Below are positions 12,180 to 24,386 of a stretch of 64,000 bases of DNA, in pieces. The notes under the pieces are model-generated. The model was given only the letters and a program-made list of their open reading frames with translations, searched no databases and was not told where the DNA came from. The translations under genes were made by a program, and so were the position numbers. The stretch covers positions 4,402,001-4,466,000 of the forward strand of contig OZ176057.1 in the NCBI GenBank assembly GCA_964247055.1, in the 5' to 3' direction. Position 1 is the stretch's first letter, and every line of letters starts with the position of its first letter. Source of the stretch: Paragordius varius (taxonomy: Eukaryota; Nematomorpha).

Positions 12180-12442
12180 AGGCACCTATTTTGCGGAAGC
12201 CCTGAGAAGAGCCATTAGCCTTAATCTTACGGTGGGGAGTCCGAGGTTTATGTTTCGCCACTGCGCGAAAGGCTGCAATTCCAAGTTTTATGTAATACAA
12301 CCAGAAAAAATATTAACCAATTAAAAATAGACCAATCCTAGTTTTTTACCGCAAAATGAACCATTTTTTTACAATATATGGGGTTTTTTTAAGGGTAGTA
12401 TATTTAATTCTAGAAGAATTTTTTTGAATAAATAAAAGGTAA

Positions 12443-12499
<57 letters not shown>

Positions 12500-12610
12500 A
12501 TTTTTTTAATTCAAAAAAGCAGTATAAAATTGGGCGCGGTACTGATGGCGCAGTTTTTTTCTGAAAACCCAGTACTGTACTGCGAAAAACAGCCCATCTG
12601 GTCACATTAT
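12180..12610. other. Two GC-richer islets of unknown origin around a (TA)n tract
   Basis: 12,182-12,300 and 12,530-12,605 are clearly richer in GC than their surroundings (GGCGCGGTACTGATGGCGC and GGTGGGGAGTCCGAGG). A (TA)n tract at 12,447-12,495 lies between them. They have no shared inverted ends that I can find and no convincing frame. They may be remnants of one element. Confidence 0.35.
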
Positions 12611-13155
12611 TTAACAAAGACCCTTTGAAAATTGGAAATATAATTATATCAAATACGAGAAACCAATGTTTTCTAGTTTAATCAAACAAATTTTCAAACA
12701 ATAACTAAATCACCCAATATGTAATAGCCTATTGGCTTTAGGAAACTATGTTAACTTTAAGATAAAATATTTATTTTGTTTATAAATAAGGCTATCGAAG
12801 TCACCCCTTCTGGCCCTCTCTAATACATCTTTGCAAAAAATGTTGTTTTCGTTGAAACTGGTAGATTTGGTCGCTACTAAATGACTTTTTTCTAAAGCTA
12901 ATCTTTGATATTTAAACAACATTATTTATTGGTCGGAATGATAAAATATGTTTAGGCAGTATAAATTGTGGATTACAAGGTTTATTATAGAAACTACTCT
13001 ATTTGCCAGAACTGGAGAGGCGTTTAAACTACGAACTTTATAAAAAAGAGCTTAGTTTACAAAGTTTTATTTATTAAAGTGTTAAAAAAACTAAATTACT
13101 GATTATAAAACAATTAAATTTTGCTATATTCTTTAAATGAATAACATTGTTATAC

Positions 13156-13195
13156 CTGAGACTATTGCAAGAATTAAAATTAGTATGAATTTCAT
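13156..13195 (-). CDS. Signal-peptide exon, copy 2 (first coding exon)
   Basis: The minus strand reads MKFILILILAIVS plus one G, then GTATAAC as donor. Length and phase are identical to the exons at 1,846-1,885 and 33,290-33,329. Changes against copy 1 are mostly conservative (I to F, V to I), and the hydrophobic core is kept in spite of strong decay around it. That suggests selection at protein level, although the sample is tiny. Exons joined to it would lie at lower coordinates; I could not identify them. Confidence 0.5.
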
Positions 13196-13731
13196 TTGTG
13201 ATCCTGTGTTGGAGGTAAAATACAAAATAAATTTTAAAATATGTTATAGATGATGTTATTAACACGTCTAAGTATTAAGTAAACGATTTCTGCGAAATAG
13301 AATGGTGTTTATAATACTCTATCTTTATATTTATCTAAAATAAGTTTAATCGCAACGCCAAATTCTCAGAATTACAGTACGCTCTCATATAATAAAAGTT
13401 ATCTATACTTATAACTATAAATAACAGCTATTAATAAATATATTCGTATTGTATACCAAACATATTATTTTTTAACGAACACATTTATTATCAAACCTTG
13501 ATGATGCTAAGCTCAACAAATTTTTATGTACTTTTATTAAGGTAAATATAATAAACGTTTATTTTATCTTATTGTATGATTTCTCATATATTACATTTAT
13601 AAATTGGTTAAATATTTATATTTAAAATTCTGTGGTCCATTTTATCTACTTTTTAATGTAAATAATAAAAAGGCACAAATCACCTTACATTTCATTTCTG
13701 CCCTTACATTTTGGCAAAATTATACCCCAGG

Positions 13732-14254
13732 CCAACACTTCTATCCGAAATTGCATACCCCAAACAATATTTAATTGATATTTTTAAAAACTACTGAAAG
13801 AAACGGTTACAATTTAACTATCCTAATATATTATATAAATAAACCAAAATATCTATATAAAATTTAGTTTTGGAAAATCGTATCAAATACTTGGACGCCA
13901 TTTTTATTTTACCAAGTATTTGCAAAATATCATATTTATTTGATTCTAACCCTAATTAAGTTTACTTTCATATTAAAATTATATTAACATTGATATAAAC
14001 AGGAATAGTGGTTTCTCTTGCATATTATGCACACATGTCATGTTGGGTAAATTTTGAATCTTTAAGTTTCACCTCTGAAAAAGTAAGTATTTTTGAATAC
14101 TTTTTTTATTATATTTAGGCTCCTTCATATTATATAAATGACTTTTGTCATAGTTTCAATTCCAATTTCATAAAATATTTAATTTTAAGCAAGCTTGGAG
14201 TATTTAACCACCCCAATTCGAATCGAAGGACAATGTGTTGTAGCCAAGTATTAA
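13732..14254 (+). mobile_element. TTAA-target small element in segmental copy 2
   Basis: It starts near CCAACACTTCTATCC (the target TTAA has decayed to CCAA) and ends AAGTATTAA. Its body carries TACTTGGACGCCATTTTTAT and other blocks shared with 44,740-45,265. The paralogous empty site at 2,455-2,458 is TTAA, which confirms both the boundaries and the target. Confidence 0.8.
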
Positions 14255-15597
14255 ACTGTAAGTACTCGAGATGATTTATATTTGCTATAATCAAAATTTA
14301 CGGACAAAACTTAAAATAAAGACAAATATTTTTTTATGAAATATAATGTCACTTTGTAAATCTTCATTTTAATTTAACTCATTATTTAAAATTGCCAAAT
14401 AGGGATAGAAATGTTTGAAAACAAAATCAGTTATATATTTTATTTTAAATAAATAACATGAAAAAATAAATTAAAAAAGTATGGCTGTCTAAAAAAAAAT
14501 ATTTATTTCTATAATTTTAAGTTTTGTCTCATAAATATTTAATTTTTACTGTAATTATCGTGTGTTAATATTATTTAACAAAATATTGTTAAATAAAATA
14601 TTTTAGTTTTTATATACATCTATTGGCTGTTGTATTAGTGATTTAGTAATTACATTCCTAAAACAAGGCTATTAATCCTACGTGCTTCAATCTAAAGGTT
14701 TCTTTGTGATACACCTCAAAAGATTAATGTAATATTGTCTAATACGATAATCTACATTCTATTATTCGTAATCGTTTTTACATTTTACACTTTTCACAGC
14801 CAAATGGTCGATTCTGTTTTAAATGGCTACATATTTTCATTTATTTGTTTTATATACCAGCGGATCTATTATTGGAATGCATTTTTTTGACAATAATTAT
14901 GAATATCCGTTAAATTATAATAGTGTCGGGAATACACAGATGAAATTTTAAGTATACGATCCACCGGTGGAACTTATCATCATCAATTAAATATTTATTT
15001 TTTTATGAGTCGTCACACTACAATACATACAATATTGCATAACTGTTTTTATATTGGCTACTTTAACTCTAACTCAGGTACGTCAAATAAAAATGTCCTG
15101 GTTGGCCCGCATTTTCAGTTTAATAAAAACCTGCGATCCACATTAAAAAAATTACCCAGTGGATATTATTAAATATTATCTCATATCATGGCACTAAAAA
15201 GTATACCAAAAATATATATATAGCTACTAATATTGACATTTGCTTGCATATTTTCACATTTTAAATCTAATTATTTTTATGGTTTTCGGTTAGTCATAAA
15301 ATGCGCGATATTACCTTCATAATAATTTTTAGTATTTTTTGTATTTTTTTATTTAAAGTATATTACATATTCCGATATTATTTCTGAGTTGTAAAATGCG
15401 TATTTTATTTTTATTTATTATATATATTTATTTATTTTAGTTAATTTTTTGGATTCATTTTTTTTTAATTTTTAGTTACTATATATTTTAGTGTTATTTT
15501 ATCTATAATTACTCTTATTAATTGTATTTTTATTTTTTTTATATGTTTTGTTTGTAAAGTGTGCAGGCCAGACCTGGCCAGTCGCTGCACGGAGATA

Positions 15598-16440
15598 GGG
15601 GCAAATAGGGATAAAGAATGTTGTAGGGCCTTATACAAATGTTGGTTAAGAAATAAGCTCTATGAATTAGTTAAAACTATGAGGGTAAAAATGTAAATTT
15701 TTTGTGCATTCAGGAGATTAGATATCGTGTAAGCGATAACGTTAGAGGGTAACTATAACATGTTTATTCAGGTTCTAAGGGCGGCTACAGTGGGGTCGCC
15801 ATAATAGTGTGTCGATTAGTCAATCAAGTAATTGTTAAACGTGACAGTAAAATTACAAGTATGGATCTATTGTTAAATAAGAGGGTTTTTACCATCTTTA
15901 GCGTTCATACTCCCCAGGTAGTTTGACTAAACCGGAGGAGGATAATTTTTGTGATTTGTTAGACGGAAACATTAATGAAAGCCAAAGAAATATTTTATGG
16001 TGATTTCATTTAGCATGTGGGACAAAAAAGAGGTTTTGAACATTGGCATGGCGGAAAAGGTTACGAGATTGAAAATGAAAAAGGGGCTTTATTGAGATTT
16101 GTTCAATCTTATAACTTCCTATAACAAATACTTTTTTACTAAAAGGGATAGATATTATTATTATTATTACATTACAAAGGGATAGCCATTACGTAATGCA
16201 AATAAGAAGTCACAAATCAATTATATCCTTGTACCGCGAAAGTCTTTAAAATATGTTGAGGACTGCAATGTCATACCTAACCTGCAGATTATTGCTTAAC
16301 ATGATTAAATTGTGGGTTAATATATGACAGATATACCAATAAATACTAAAAAGCAAAAGTTTATAGCCCCGAAAGTAATTAAATGGGATTCCTTAAGAAA
16401 CAGTAAAGAAAGATTTGTAGGAATCCTAGTGTTAGGTGTC
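15598..16440 (+). pseudogene. RTE-type non-LTR retrotransposon, endonuclease part, decayed
   Basis: Across several frames I read NVNFLCIQEIRYR, GGYSGVAIIVCRLVN, FTIFSVHTPQV, KPEEDNF-DLLDG, HWHGGKGYEIENEKG and INYILVPRK-like segments. The order (QE catalytic block, GVA-I/L-V, YAPQ-like, D/E-LD, GDFN region with HGG, and a final DYIL-R-block with KDCNVIP) is that of the AP-type endonuclease of RTE elements. Stops and frameshifts are frequent. The RT that should follow is not here: the next retroelement, from 16,555, is on the opposite strand. An RT of this type is at 55.8-57.6 kb. Confidence 0.7.
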
Positions 16441-16554
16441 AGGTAGCTAAAACAATTAGAGATGTGTCAATGATGATAAAAATATAATAGGGTTGAATAC
16501 AAGGGGTTCATCTTCTTATGAGATGGAATAAAATCAGAATGATAATAGACCAAG

Positions 16555-17200
16555 CCTAATTTGAAAGTTGTCCTATCAACCGGTCTCGGGCAATTTTTTC
16601 ATGATTTTAAACCCTCTTTATCTAAGGTTTACCCTAAATAACCTACTGACGATTGAAAAAGTATAGTCTTATCTTTGCGTAGTTTAAGACCGGCATCTCT
16701 CCTTTTTTGGAAACCTCGATCTAAATTTTGTTTATGCTCCAACTATGTTCGGCCGGTTACGATAATCTAAATATAGTTGCCGGGATAATCGCTTAGAATT
16801 CGATCCATGATTCGTTAAAATATACTGGGAACTCATGATAGCCTAAAAGGGATTGGAAAGTGAATCCCAATGGTGTTGTTATTGACAAAAGGTGTTTACT
16901 CTCTTTGTGTATTGGGATTTAACACGCGTCTTGCTACTCCAAAGTTAACAATGTTTTACCCAACCTATTAAAAATCAATTTTTCGAACGAGGGAATGATA
17001 TTGCTATCTTCAACTAGAGAGGATTTATTATAGTTATTCTAAAATCGGCACACAATGTGAGATCCGCATTGAACTTGATTATATAAACAATATGGGTGGC
17101 CCATGTCAGTTTTTCTTTCGTTGGGTCTAATAGTTATACCGGATTTAAAGGCGTAATATCTTCCTTAATTTTTTATTGAAACGGCAATAACACCCTTCTA
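16555..17200 (-). pseudogene. Ty3/gypsy-like reverse transcriptase, decayed
   Basis: On the minus strand, in shifting frames, I see KLTWATHIVYIIK, a DL-LCADFRIT block, ISFPRS, IGIHFPIPFRLS, IMDRILSDYPGNYI then a stop where the YLDD aspartates should be, IIVTGRT, EHKQNL, and LRKDKTILFQSSVGYLG. These are the successive RT blocks of Ty3/gypsy polymerases up to the KC-FF---V-YLGH region. The catalytic DD is destroyed, with several frameshifts, so it is inactive. Confidence 0.75.
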
Positions 17201-17369
17201 CACTTATTTTTTTTGTATACTCGTTTTTTAAAAACATCTTACAGAGCCTTTTATACATCCTAATTTCTCACAAAAAAATTGGTTAAATTTATTTAAAATA
17301 TTTATATTAATAAGATTGCACATATTATTAAATATTTTAATCCAATCCCAACCAAACAAAAGTCGTCGT

Positions 17370-18310
17370 TACTCATACATAACGCCTTCCAACCATTTTT
17401 CTTGATTTCCCACTACGGCCAAAGGCTTCACTTTGTTCAACGTTCTGATACCCCCATAGCTCACAACATCAATATTGAGTGTCCAAAGTTTTGGACTGCC
17501 GATCAATTTTTAACTCTAACGAATGGGGATTGATACGGATGGCCCGGTGTCGTACTATATTTGTATAACCTGTTAAGCCTTTCGGCTATCTCGACTGCAG
17601 TTTTGGACTTCAATACTATCCATCGTACATGGGGTTTCGTACATAATTCATAATTCTCCATCGTTTGTTAAAACATTGTTTTCCTAGTTTATAACGGTTG
17701 ATGGCGTGTCGGTACCCTTATTTGTCACACAATGTTGTTCCGTTCGAATTGCATTGCGGCAATTGTTCACTCACAGCGAACGACTTAGCATAATTCCTAG
17801 CGATATTAAATACGGTATTCAAACTTACCGGTTGACCATCAATTCTTGCATCAGGAAAAAGTGTTAGGATTTCTAACTCAATATGCAGTTGTCATTCGTT
17901 TATATATGTTTCCCGGATTTTCTTTCCCATATCAATACTGTGCGCACCCTTAGCTACAGGTTTCTTCAACCGTAGCAGATATTTGGTGAAGTGTTTATTC
18001 GGTGACTTTTTAACTTATCAAAATCGAACAGGGCTTTGAAAAGGTTTATATTCAAATCGATTGTTCCCGTCTCTCATATTGTGGTCCAATTACAATCGTT
18101 CAACGCCATAGGATACAAATATTGTTCCAGCTTGTTTGTCGTAGACATACCGGGATAGGCCAGGAATAAAACTTCACAAGTATTATCATTTATCACCCAT
18201 CTTTTGGCCATCGAAATCCGCTTCAGGCACTACAAATATTTTCCTAAGCTTTCTTTCCACATAAAGCATCAAATTTATTTTCGCGCCTATCGACCGTGAA
18301 AATATCAAGG
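17370..18310 (-). pseudogene. Probable gag/protease end of the same Ty3/gypsy remnant
   Basis: This stretch is GC-richer than its surroundings and lies upstream of the RT on the minus strand. Near 18,130-18,300 one frame gives NDNTCEVLFLAYPG and EQYLYPMALND, followed in another frame by FKALFDFDKLK. The pattern is gag-like (capsid helices, L-YP spacing), but the match is weak. Primer-binding sites and LTRs were not found. Confidence 0.35.
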
Positions 18311-18794
18311 GATAGAGTGAATATTAAACAACTAAAATATCTAATATTGTGCCGTTATGGGTGTTTACATTACTGTATATAAAATCTCGTTGCGTATACA
18401 TCCGAACATTATAACAATTTGCGCAATATAATATATGAAAGCATGAATTTACATTCTCCCAATAAGGATAAATTAACGTCTACATATATTTATATATCAT
18501 ATGCAACATAAAGCATTATATACAATGCATTTTAATGGTTGCTAATTCGCATAGTAGAACAGGGGTCGGTAACCTAGGGCTGGCGAGCCAAACTTGGCTG
18601 GCCCTGTGATTTTATTTGGCTCATCAAAGTCTTTAGAAAAATTTTAAATTAAATTATACGAGCCGAAACATGGCCTGTAAATAATGATACCTTTTCAGAA
18701 AATTCCTTTTTTTATTTCACCGGATACTTTTATAATCGTATGTTTGCACATTAACAATTCTTAAATTCACTAATTATGATCGTAATTTTTGATT
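18311..18794. other. AT-rich DNA with an isolated hAT-like terminus
   Basis: CAGGGGTCGGTAACC at 18,560 resembles hAT inverted ends, and is followed by GGCTGGCGAGCCAAACTTGG. A similar CAGGTGTCGGCAACC start lies at 22,860. I did not find matching right ends or 8-bp duplications. Confidence 0.35.
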
Positions 18795-21140
18795 TATTAT
18801 TCTATATATTTATAAAAATGAAAAATGCTGGCTTTGTTATATGTTTCTGGAAAACGGTAAACTTATTTAAATCCTAATGTCGAAAAAATATAATCATTAA
18901 AAAATGCCCCGACAATATCTTCGCCCATTTTTTAAATAAGAGCCCCAATTCAGGCCACACCGTGTGAAAACCGGATTTTTTTAACATAAGTCCACGAAAA
19001 CCATGTATTTACAATTTTCCGGAAAACAGGTTGGACCATTCGATTTCAAATATGATTTTTTTTTACATTTCGATTGCGCCGAACATAGTCGACTCGTTTT
19101 TTTAATTTAACTATTTTTACACGCTCCCCCCGTAAAATGCCATTTTTTTCAAAATAATTCCACAAAAATAATTTTTCTATTTTTCGCCCAAGGTATGAGA
19201 CCGTAAAAATTTAATGAACATTCCAGGTATTCCCTGTAAAAAACAATTTTAGCCGTGCGTTTTTTTATATTGGCTGCTGGATAAGGAGATACCCGCTAAA
19301 AACGCCTCGTCATATCGAAATAGAGTGCCTTTGGGGCTAAATTTCAGAAAACCTATCAAACCATATGAGTTCAATAAGTGCTTAAACTAGTACCCGTAAC
19401 AAGGCAAAAATTTATGTCGTGCGTTTTTTTAAAATTATCCGTCAATTAGGCCCTTTATGCCCTAAAAAATGCGCTATCATATAATATTATTTAGTTTTGA
19501 AACCATTCTTTCAAAAACCATTAAGAACATATGGAATGAATAATGTTTCCAGGTATTCCCCTATAAAGGCAAGAACGTCTTTTTTATATTGGCCTATGGA
19601 TAGAGGGCTACCCGCCTACAACTGCGCCACCATATCGATACAGCGTGACTTTAAATTAAATAAAAAACTCATCAGTTATGAGTTTAATAGAGGCTTCAAT
19701 CATAATTCCAGGTATTACCCATATTAAGGCGAATATTTGTTTCGCCCCTGGTTAGGGGGCTACCCGCGTAAATCTGCGTCACTTATCGACACAGCATGCC
19801 TTTGGAGCCAAATCGAAGAAATATGGGACTATGTGAGTTTAATAAGGGCCTAAAATATGTATTACCCCTTAAAATTTTAGTATAGGGGGCTATTTCAATG
19901 AGTCGCTAAGTAAAGTTTTACGCCCTGAAAAATGCGCCACCATAGAACAATTTTTTAGTTTTGAAGCAACTCCAAAAACTTATAGGAACATATGGAATTC
20001 ATGATAATTAAGATATTAATACAAAGGCACGCCTGTTAATAACTCCTGGGTAAGGAGCTACCCGCCAAAAAATGCGCTACTATAGAGAAATTGCGTTGTT
20101 TTGGAGCTAATTTACAATCGAAGCCATATTATCTCATTAAAAGCTTGAAATATTACCAGTAACTAGGTAATATTAAAAGTCAGGCGTTAGCCTTAATTTG
20201 GGACCTTTATGTCCTAAAAATAGGCCATCATATAACCATGATTTAGTGCTGAGGTTTTTTTTCGAATCACTTAGAGACGATGTGGTATCAAAGATGATTC
20301 CAAATATTTGTCTTATAAAGGCAAACAATTTAGCGCTTTTCCAGATTCTATGGGTAAGGGTCTAACGGTTTAAAATTGAGGCGCCATACATGGCGTGGTT
20401 TTGGAGCTAATTTTCATAAAACTTAAGAAGCCATACGCGAGTTCAATATAGGCTTTTAATAATACCCATGAAAAGGTAAAAATTATAGTATAGCGAGTTT
20501 TTCCGTTAGCCGTCAATTTGGTGCCTTCACACCAGTAAACAATATCTTAGTATAATTGCTTAGTTTTGAAAATTTTATGAGGCACTGTTTTGAAAATCCT
20601 ACGAGATCCTAACTATTAAATAATGTTTTGAAATAATCCATATATATATATATATATATTAGAATTTTGTTGAGCTTTTTTTAAAATAGCGGCTTCGCAG
20701 ACTCCAAATCAATTGTGTGTAAGCCATATATACGTATTCCATAAGGACAAATTACACTCATTACTTGATACACTGCATCACAGGTAATGAATGCATTAAT
20801 TATATATATAGGAATTTTACAAATGTGTGTAAGTCAAACCTCTTTACATTATAAGGACAAAATTATACATGTCTTTTTTATTATTTATATACCCGATGTC
20901 AAAAGTAAAGCTTTTTGTTTTACCCAATAATTGCTTATGTCTTATACTAAAATCATTGCTGAATAAATATTTTGTTAACTTTTGATATTGGTGGGCTTGG
21001 GGCTTTTATACCCTTAAACCCGCTCAACAATATGTTTTTGAGGCTATTTCTCGCCAAAATTTTAAGATCATACGCGAAGGGCAAGAAATTTGCCCCCCAA
21101 GAAGTTCGAAAGACTTCCTCGGGTTGCGTAGCAGCTGAAA
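18795..21140. repeat. Long tandem array of diverged ~300-bp units, paralog 1
   Basis: Units repeat landmarks such as AATGCGCCACCATAG, TTTAGTTTTGAAGCAA, AACATATGGAAT, GATTCCAGGTATTCCC, AAAGGCAAAAATTT, GGGCTACCCGC and GAAGCCATATGAG. The spacing is roughly 270-325 bp, each unit being two related halves. The whole array aligns, unit by unit, with 33,333-35,325. It ends in the shared CGAAAGACTTCCTCGGGTTG block. No frame is open across it. Two direct repeats around CATTATAAGGACAAA lie near 20,735 and 20,855. Confidence 0.7.
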
Positions 21141-21639
21141 TTATGCTAGTTTTTATATTATAGAAAAATGAATAATCAAAGATAACAAAAATTAATAGGC
21201 ATATTTAATGAAAACAAATTATTTAATAATTCCAATAAATCGCTTAATCAGGAAATTTAACATGCGTCACTACAAAACTAAACATAGATAAAATTGATTT
21301 TTTGCGAAAGTCATTAGAAGCACAAGAAAACATATTAAAAAATGTTTTCAAAGAATAATTATTCTATTTTTTCTACTTTGCAATCCTTTTTAAATAACCC
21401 GATAAACTATGCCTTCGCATTTTTTTGAAACAGTAAATGTTGGATGAAAATTTTCGTCATCAGTTTCAAGATTTTTATACACAAGAAAGTTATATATTAA
21501 TTTTTGAAAATTCTTTTTTAAATTTGATTTTCTATGAACAGAAGAAAATTTACATAGATAGTTAATTCATTTGCAATATAAAAATGGATATAAACATGCT
21601 TTTATAAAAATAATTGATTTTTTATTCAAATTTGTGGTT

Positions 21640-22450
21640 TTTCTAAAAATATTTGATGAAAGCTGCATGTTCATGCCAAAAAATATAACTAAAAGTATAT
21701 TTAAAAATCAATATTTTTAAAATATTTTAATTTGATGTGGGCTTCGAAAGTTCAATTTTTTTGCTTTTTTGGAATAGAGTTCTTTTTTAATAACCCAAAA
21801 ATGACGGGATTTCGGCATGAAAATTTTAAATATATACTAAATTTTGATATCAACTAAAAGTTTTTTTAAGAAATGCATAATTTTTGTACTTTATACCATT
21901 TTGGGGGATTGATGAAAACTTTGTATTTTATTAAGATACGCATTTCAGCTTAATTTTTAATATATTTCATAATATATAATGCGTAATTCTCTCAATTTTG
22001 CTAGGAAACGCTTTAAGATATGAAACAACCTTTTCTAAATAAATCGATGATGCCGAATATTTCTATCGCTTTAAGGTTTATTTCCTTTAAAATTTTGCTA
22101 AATTTCTGTCGAAATATCCAATTTTATATTATAATTTAATAACTAACGAATATATCAATCGAAATTCTGAATAGAAATGCTCAGCATCATCGAGTTATAT
22201 AATTAAAAGCGTTGGTTTACTGTTTTTATCCAGCCTCATATAGTATGAAATACGCCAAAAATTAAACAATATATTTTTCAAAAAAATGCATTCTGTTAAA
22301 AAAATTTTTATGTGAATCTATTAGTTAGTAGAGCGAAAAGATGCAGGACTTCGGAACCAACATCTAGAAATCTTTTTATATGTTTATTGTTCCTTTTTTG
22401 TATAAAGCATTTAGCTTTTACCAAAAAAATATTAAAAAAATTCCGCAAGT
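21640..22450. mobile_element. Foldback-family element
   Basis: The left arm has GATGAAAGCTGCATG, GATGTGGGCTTCGAAAG and GGAATTTCGGC-like blocks. The right arm shows them inverted (CTTCGGAACCAACATC and AAAGCATTTAGCTTTTACC). The centre has GCTCAGCATCATCG, the family hallmark. It is non-coding. Confidence 0.55.
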
Positions 22451-22859
22451 TTTTCCATTATCTACAGAAATGAATTTCGGGAATAATTATTCTCCGTAAT
22501 CCATACGCATATAGACCACAATTGGTACTTTAAAAAAATTAATTGATGTAACACTCACTTTTAATTATATCGCTTTACCATATTCACTTTTATATAAAAC
22601 GAAACCGAGTTTTCAAGTGCCAATTTTGCTATGTCTGGATGCCATACACTGGCAGTGCTTTAAGTGATTAGATATTTTTAATTTTTGTGTGATTATCAAC
22701 TAGCTTTCCATTTTTTGTTATAACAATATTTTTTTAAAGGTGAATGTTTATTATTCATTGGGACAGTGAACAATATTTAAATAAATAGATTTTTTAATTT
22801 TATAAATATGTACAGTTGACGATTAATTTTTTAATTTTATTTCCTTTAATCCTTTATAT

Positions 22860-22915
22860 CAGGTGTCGGCAACCTTTTTAAAGGTGAGCCGTTTTTGATT
22901 GGCGAGCCCTATGAA
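22860..22915. repeat. hAT-like terminus fragment
   Basis: CAGGTGTCGGCAACC followed by GGTGAGCCGTTTTTGATTGG resembles the terminus at 18,560. Only one end is visible. Confidence 0.3.
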
Positions 22916-22949
22916 AATATAATTAAAATAGTACTCTATGTGAATATAA

Positions 22950-23507
22950 TACCACTTTCAAGAGTCTTGAATACTTCGAGTTGGTCACTGAACATTTCAA
23001 GTTTGTCTTTGTACACTTCAATTGTTCCTTGAACACTTTAAGTTATTCCTTATAATTAAGTTTGGATTTAACCATAAATTTTGCCTGAATTTAGATAATT
23101 ATTTTTTTAATTTTATGGTATTATATATTTATTCATGTAAAACCTATATTTTTTATAACACTATTTTGTTTTTTCAAACTATTTTTTTTCAACTTAACAA
23201 TATTAATCAATTTTAAATGTTATTAATAAAAAATTGTAATTGATAACCCATAAATCTTATAATTCCGATTATCTTATTTTAATATATTTTTTAGAAAATG
23301 AAGATATAAGGTTTTCTAATGATTTAAAATAAATATTGATTTAAAATTTATGTAAAATAAATAAAATAGGTTATAAATGATAAAACAGATGAATGATCAC
23401 GATTAGATTAATAAGCGTTAAAAAAAATAAAATGTTCAAGGATGTGTAAGGTCCAATTTAAAATGTTTAAGGACCAACTTCAAGGACACTCTTGAGGTGC
23501 AAAGGTA
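22950..23507 (-). mobile_element. Array-end element family A, decayed copy (inverted)
   Basis: It starts TACCACTTTCAAGAGTC and ends GAGGTGCAAAGGTA. The arms hold mutated TTCAAGTTGGTCCTTGAA units, and the AT-rich core matches the others in reverse orientation. It is the most diverged of the copies. Confidence 0.65.
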
Positions 23508-23965
23508 TAATTTATTACCGGTTGTGTTTTCTATACTTATTCTCAACAAATTTTGCAAATTTTCGTGCGTCAACTTCATTATGTATTTTGACCTAATGAA
23601 AGTCATTATTGAAAACGTTTGTTCTCAAAATAGGTGCTTAAATAAAATGCAAATCATTGATTTAGCAAAATTTTTAGTTTGGTGATGCATTTTCATATCA
23701 CAATATATATATTTCATTAGGTTATTTTAATATAGTCTCGATGGAAGCAGTGTATATAGAATAATTTATATATCAAACAAAACAATTTTTTATGGTAAAT
23801 GACGGATTGATTATGTTTTGTAATAATATGTAGTAAAATCCGTAATTTTAATATTATTTTCAAATTTTCAGTTTAATTTTCATGCATGTCAATTAAATTT
23901 AATTTAAATTCGTATAACCAACTGCATTTATACCGAAATTGCAAAGTTGGATACATATACGAAAT

Positions 23966-24069
23966 CGATATGTGAAAACCCCAAGTCAAATAGTTGTGTC
24001 GTACTGATGAGTGCTAACAAGCACGAAACTAGTCTGCGATTACTATTGACGAAAGAATTTCACATATCG
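23966..24069 (+). ncRNA. Hammerhead-ribozyme-like motif, probably degenerate
   Basis: The core at 24,004-24,029 is CTGATGA, a perfect 4-bp stem GTGC/GCAC with loop TAACAA, then GAAAC: exactly the two conserved single-strand blocks and stem II of hammerhead ribozymes. A stem III can form from TAGT (24,030-33) with ACTA (24,042-45), and a short stem I from TCGT with ACGA. An outer 12-bp perfect helix joins CGATATGTGAAA (23,966-77) to TTTCACATATCG (24,058-69). Against activity, the base at the expected cleavage position (24,048) is G and the neighbouring 16.2 position is T instead of G. In animals such motifs occur in Penelope-like and small non-autonomous retroelements; no such element was recognised here. 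The 81-codon frame across it is ignored. Confidence 0.5.
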
Positions 24070-24386
24070 TTTATAATTTCTGTTAATAATTATCTTTCAA
24101 TTAATTATCTATTTAATTTTCGATTATCATTATATTACGAATTTTACAACTGTTATTACAATACAATTTTTTCATCACAAATAAGGCTTTAAAAAATATA
24201 GTAATGTTACATAAAAAGCAATTACCAAGATCATTTTTATGAGCTTATTCGGTTTTATATATTGTATGTTTTATCTATTAATTGCGTATTTTTATGTATA
24301 TGATTGTTTTTGTAAAATAACGTTAATAGATAATGAGAACTCTCACATGTAAATAAAAAATTACCCTAACCAATTCTAACAATGAC

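Larger units (their letters stand above)
12670..15290. repeat. Segmental duplication, copy 2 (partner 1,455-3,490)
   Basis: This is the same block order as the partner, interrupted by a TTAA-target element at 13,732-14,254 that the partner lacks. It includes the signal-peptide exon at 13,156-13,195 and its upstream region. Near 15,005-15,110 a stretch around GTCACACTACAATACA and CCGCATTTTCAGTTTAA is better conserved than average. This could be a regulatory or short coding block, but no consistent frame spans it. Confidence 0.7.

Noticed and set aside
12369..12617. 82-codon minus frame with YIYIYI run
   Set aside because: The run comes from a (TA)n tract. No homology or splice support.
23947..24192. 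81-codon frame with an ATG
   Set aside because: Its only GC-rich part is the hammerhead-like RNA motif, and the remainder is AT-driven.
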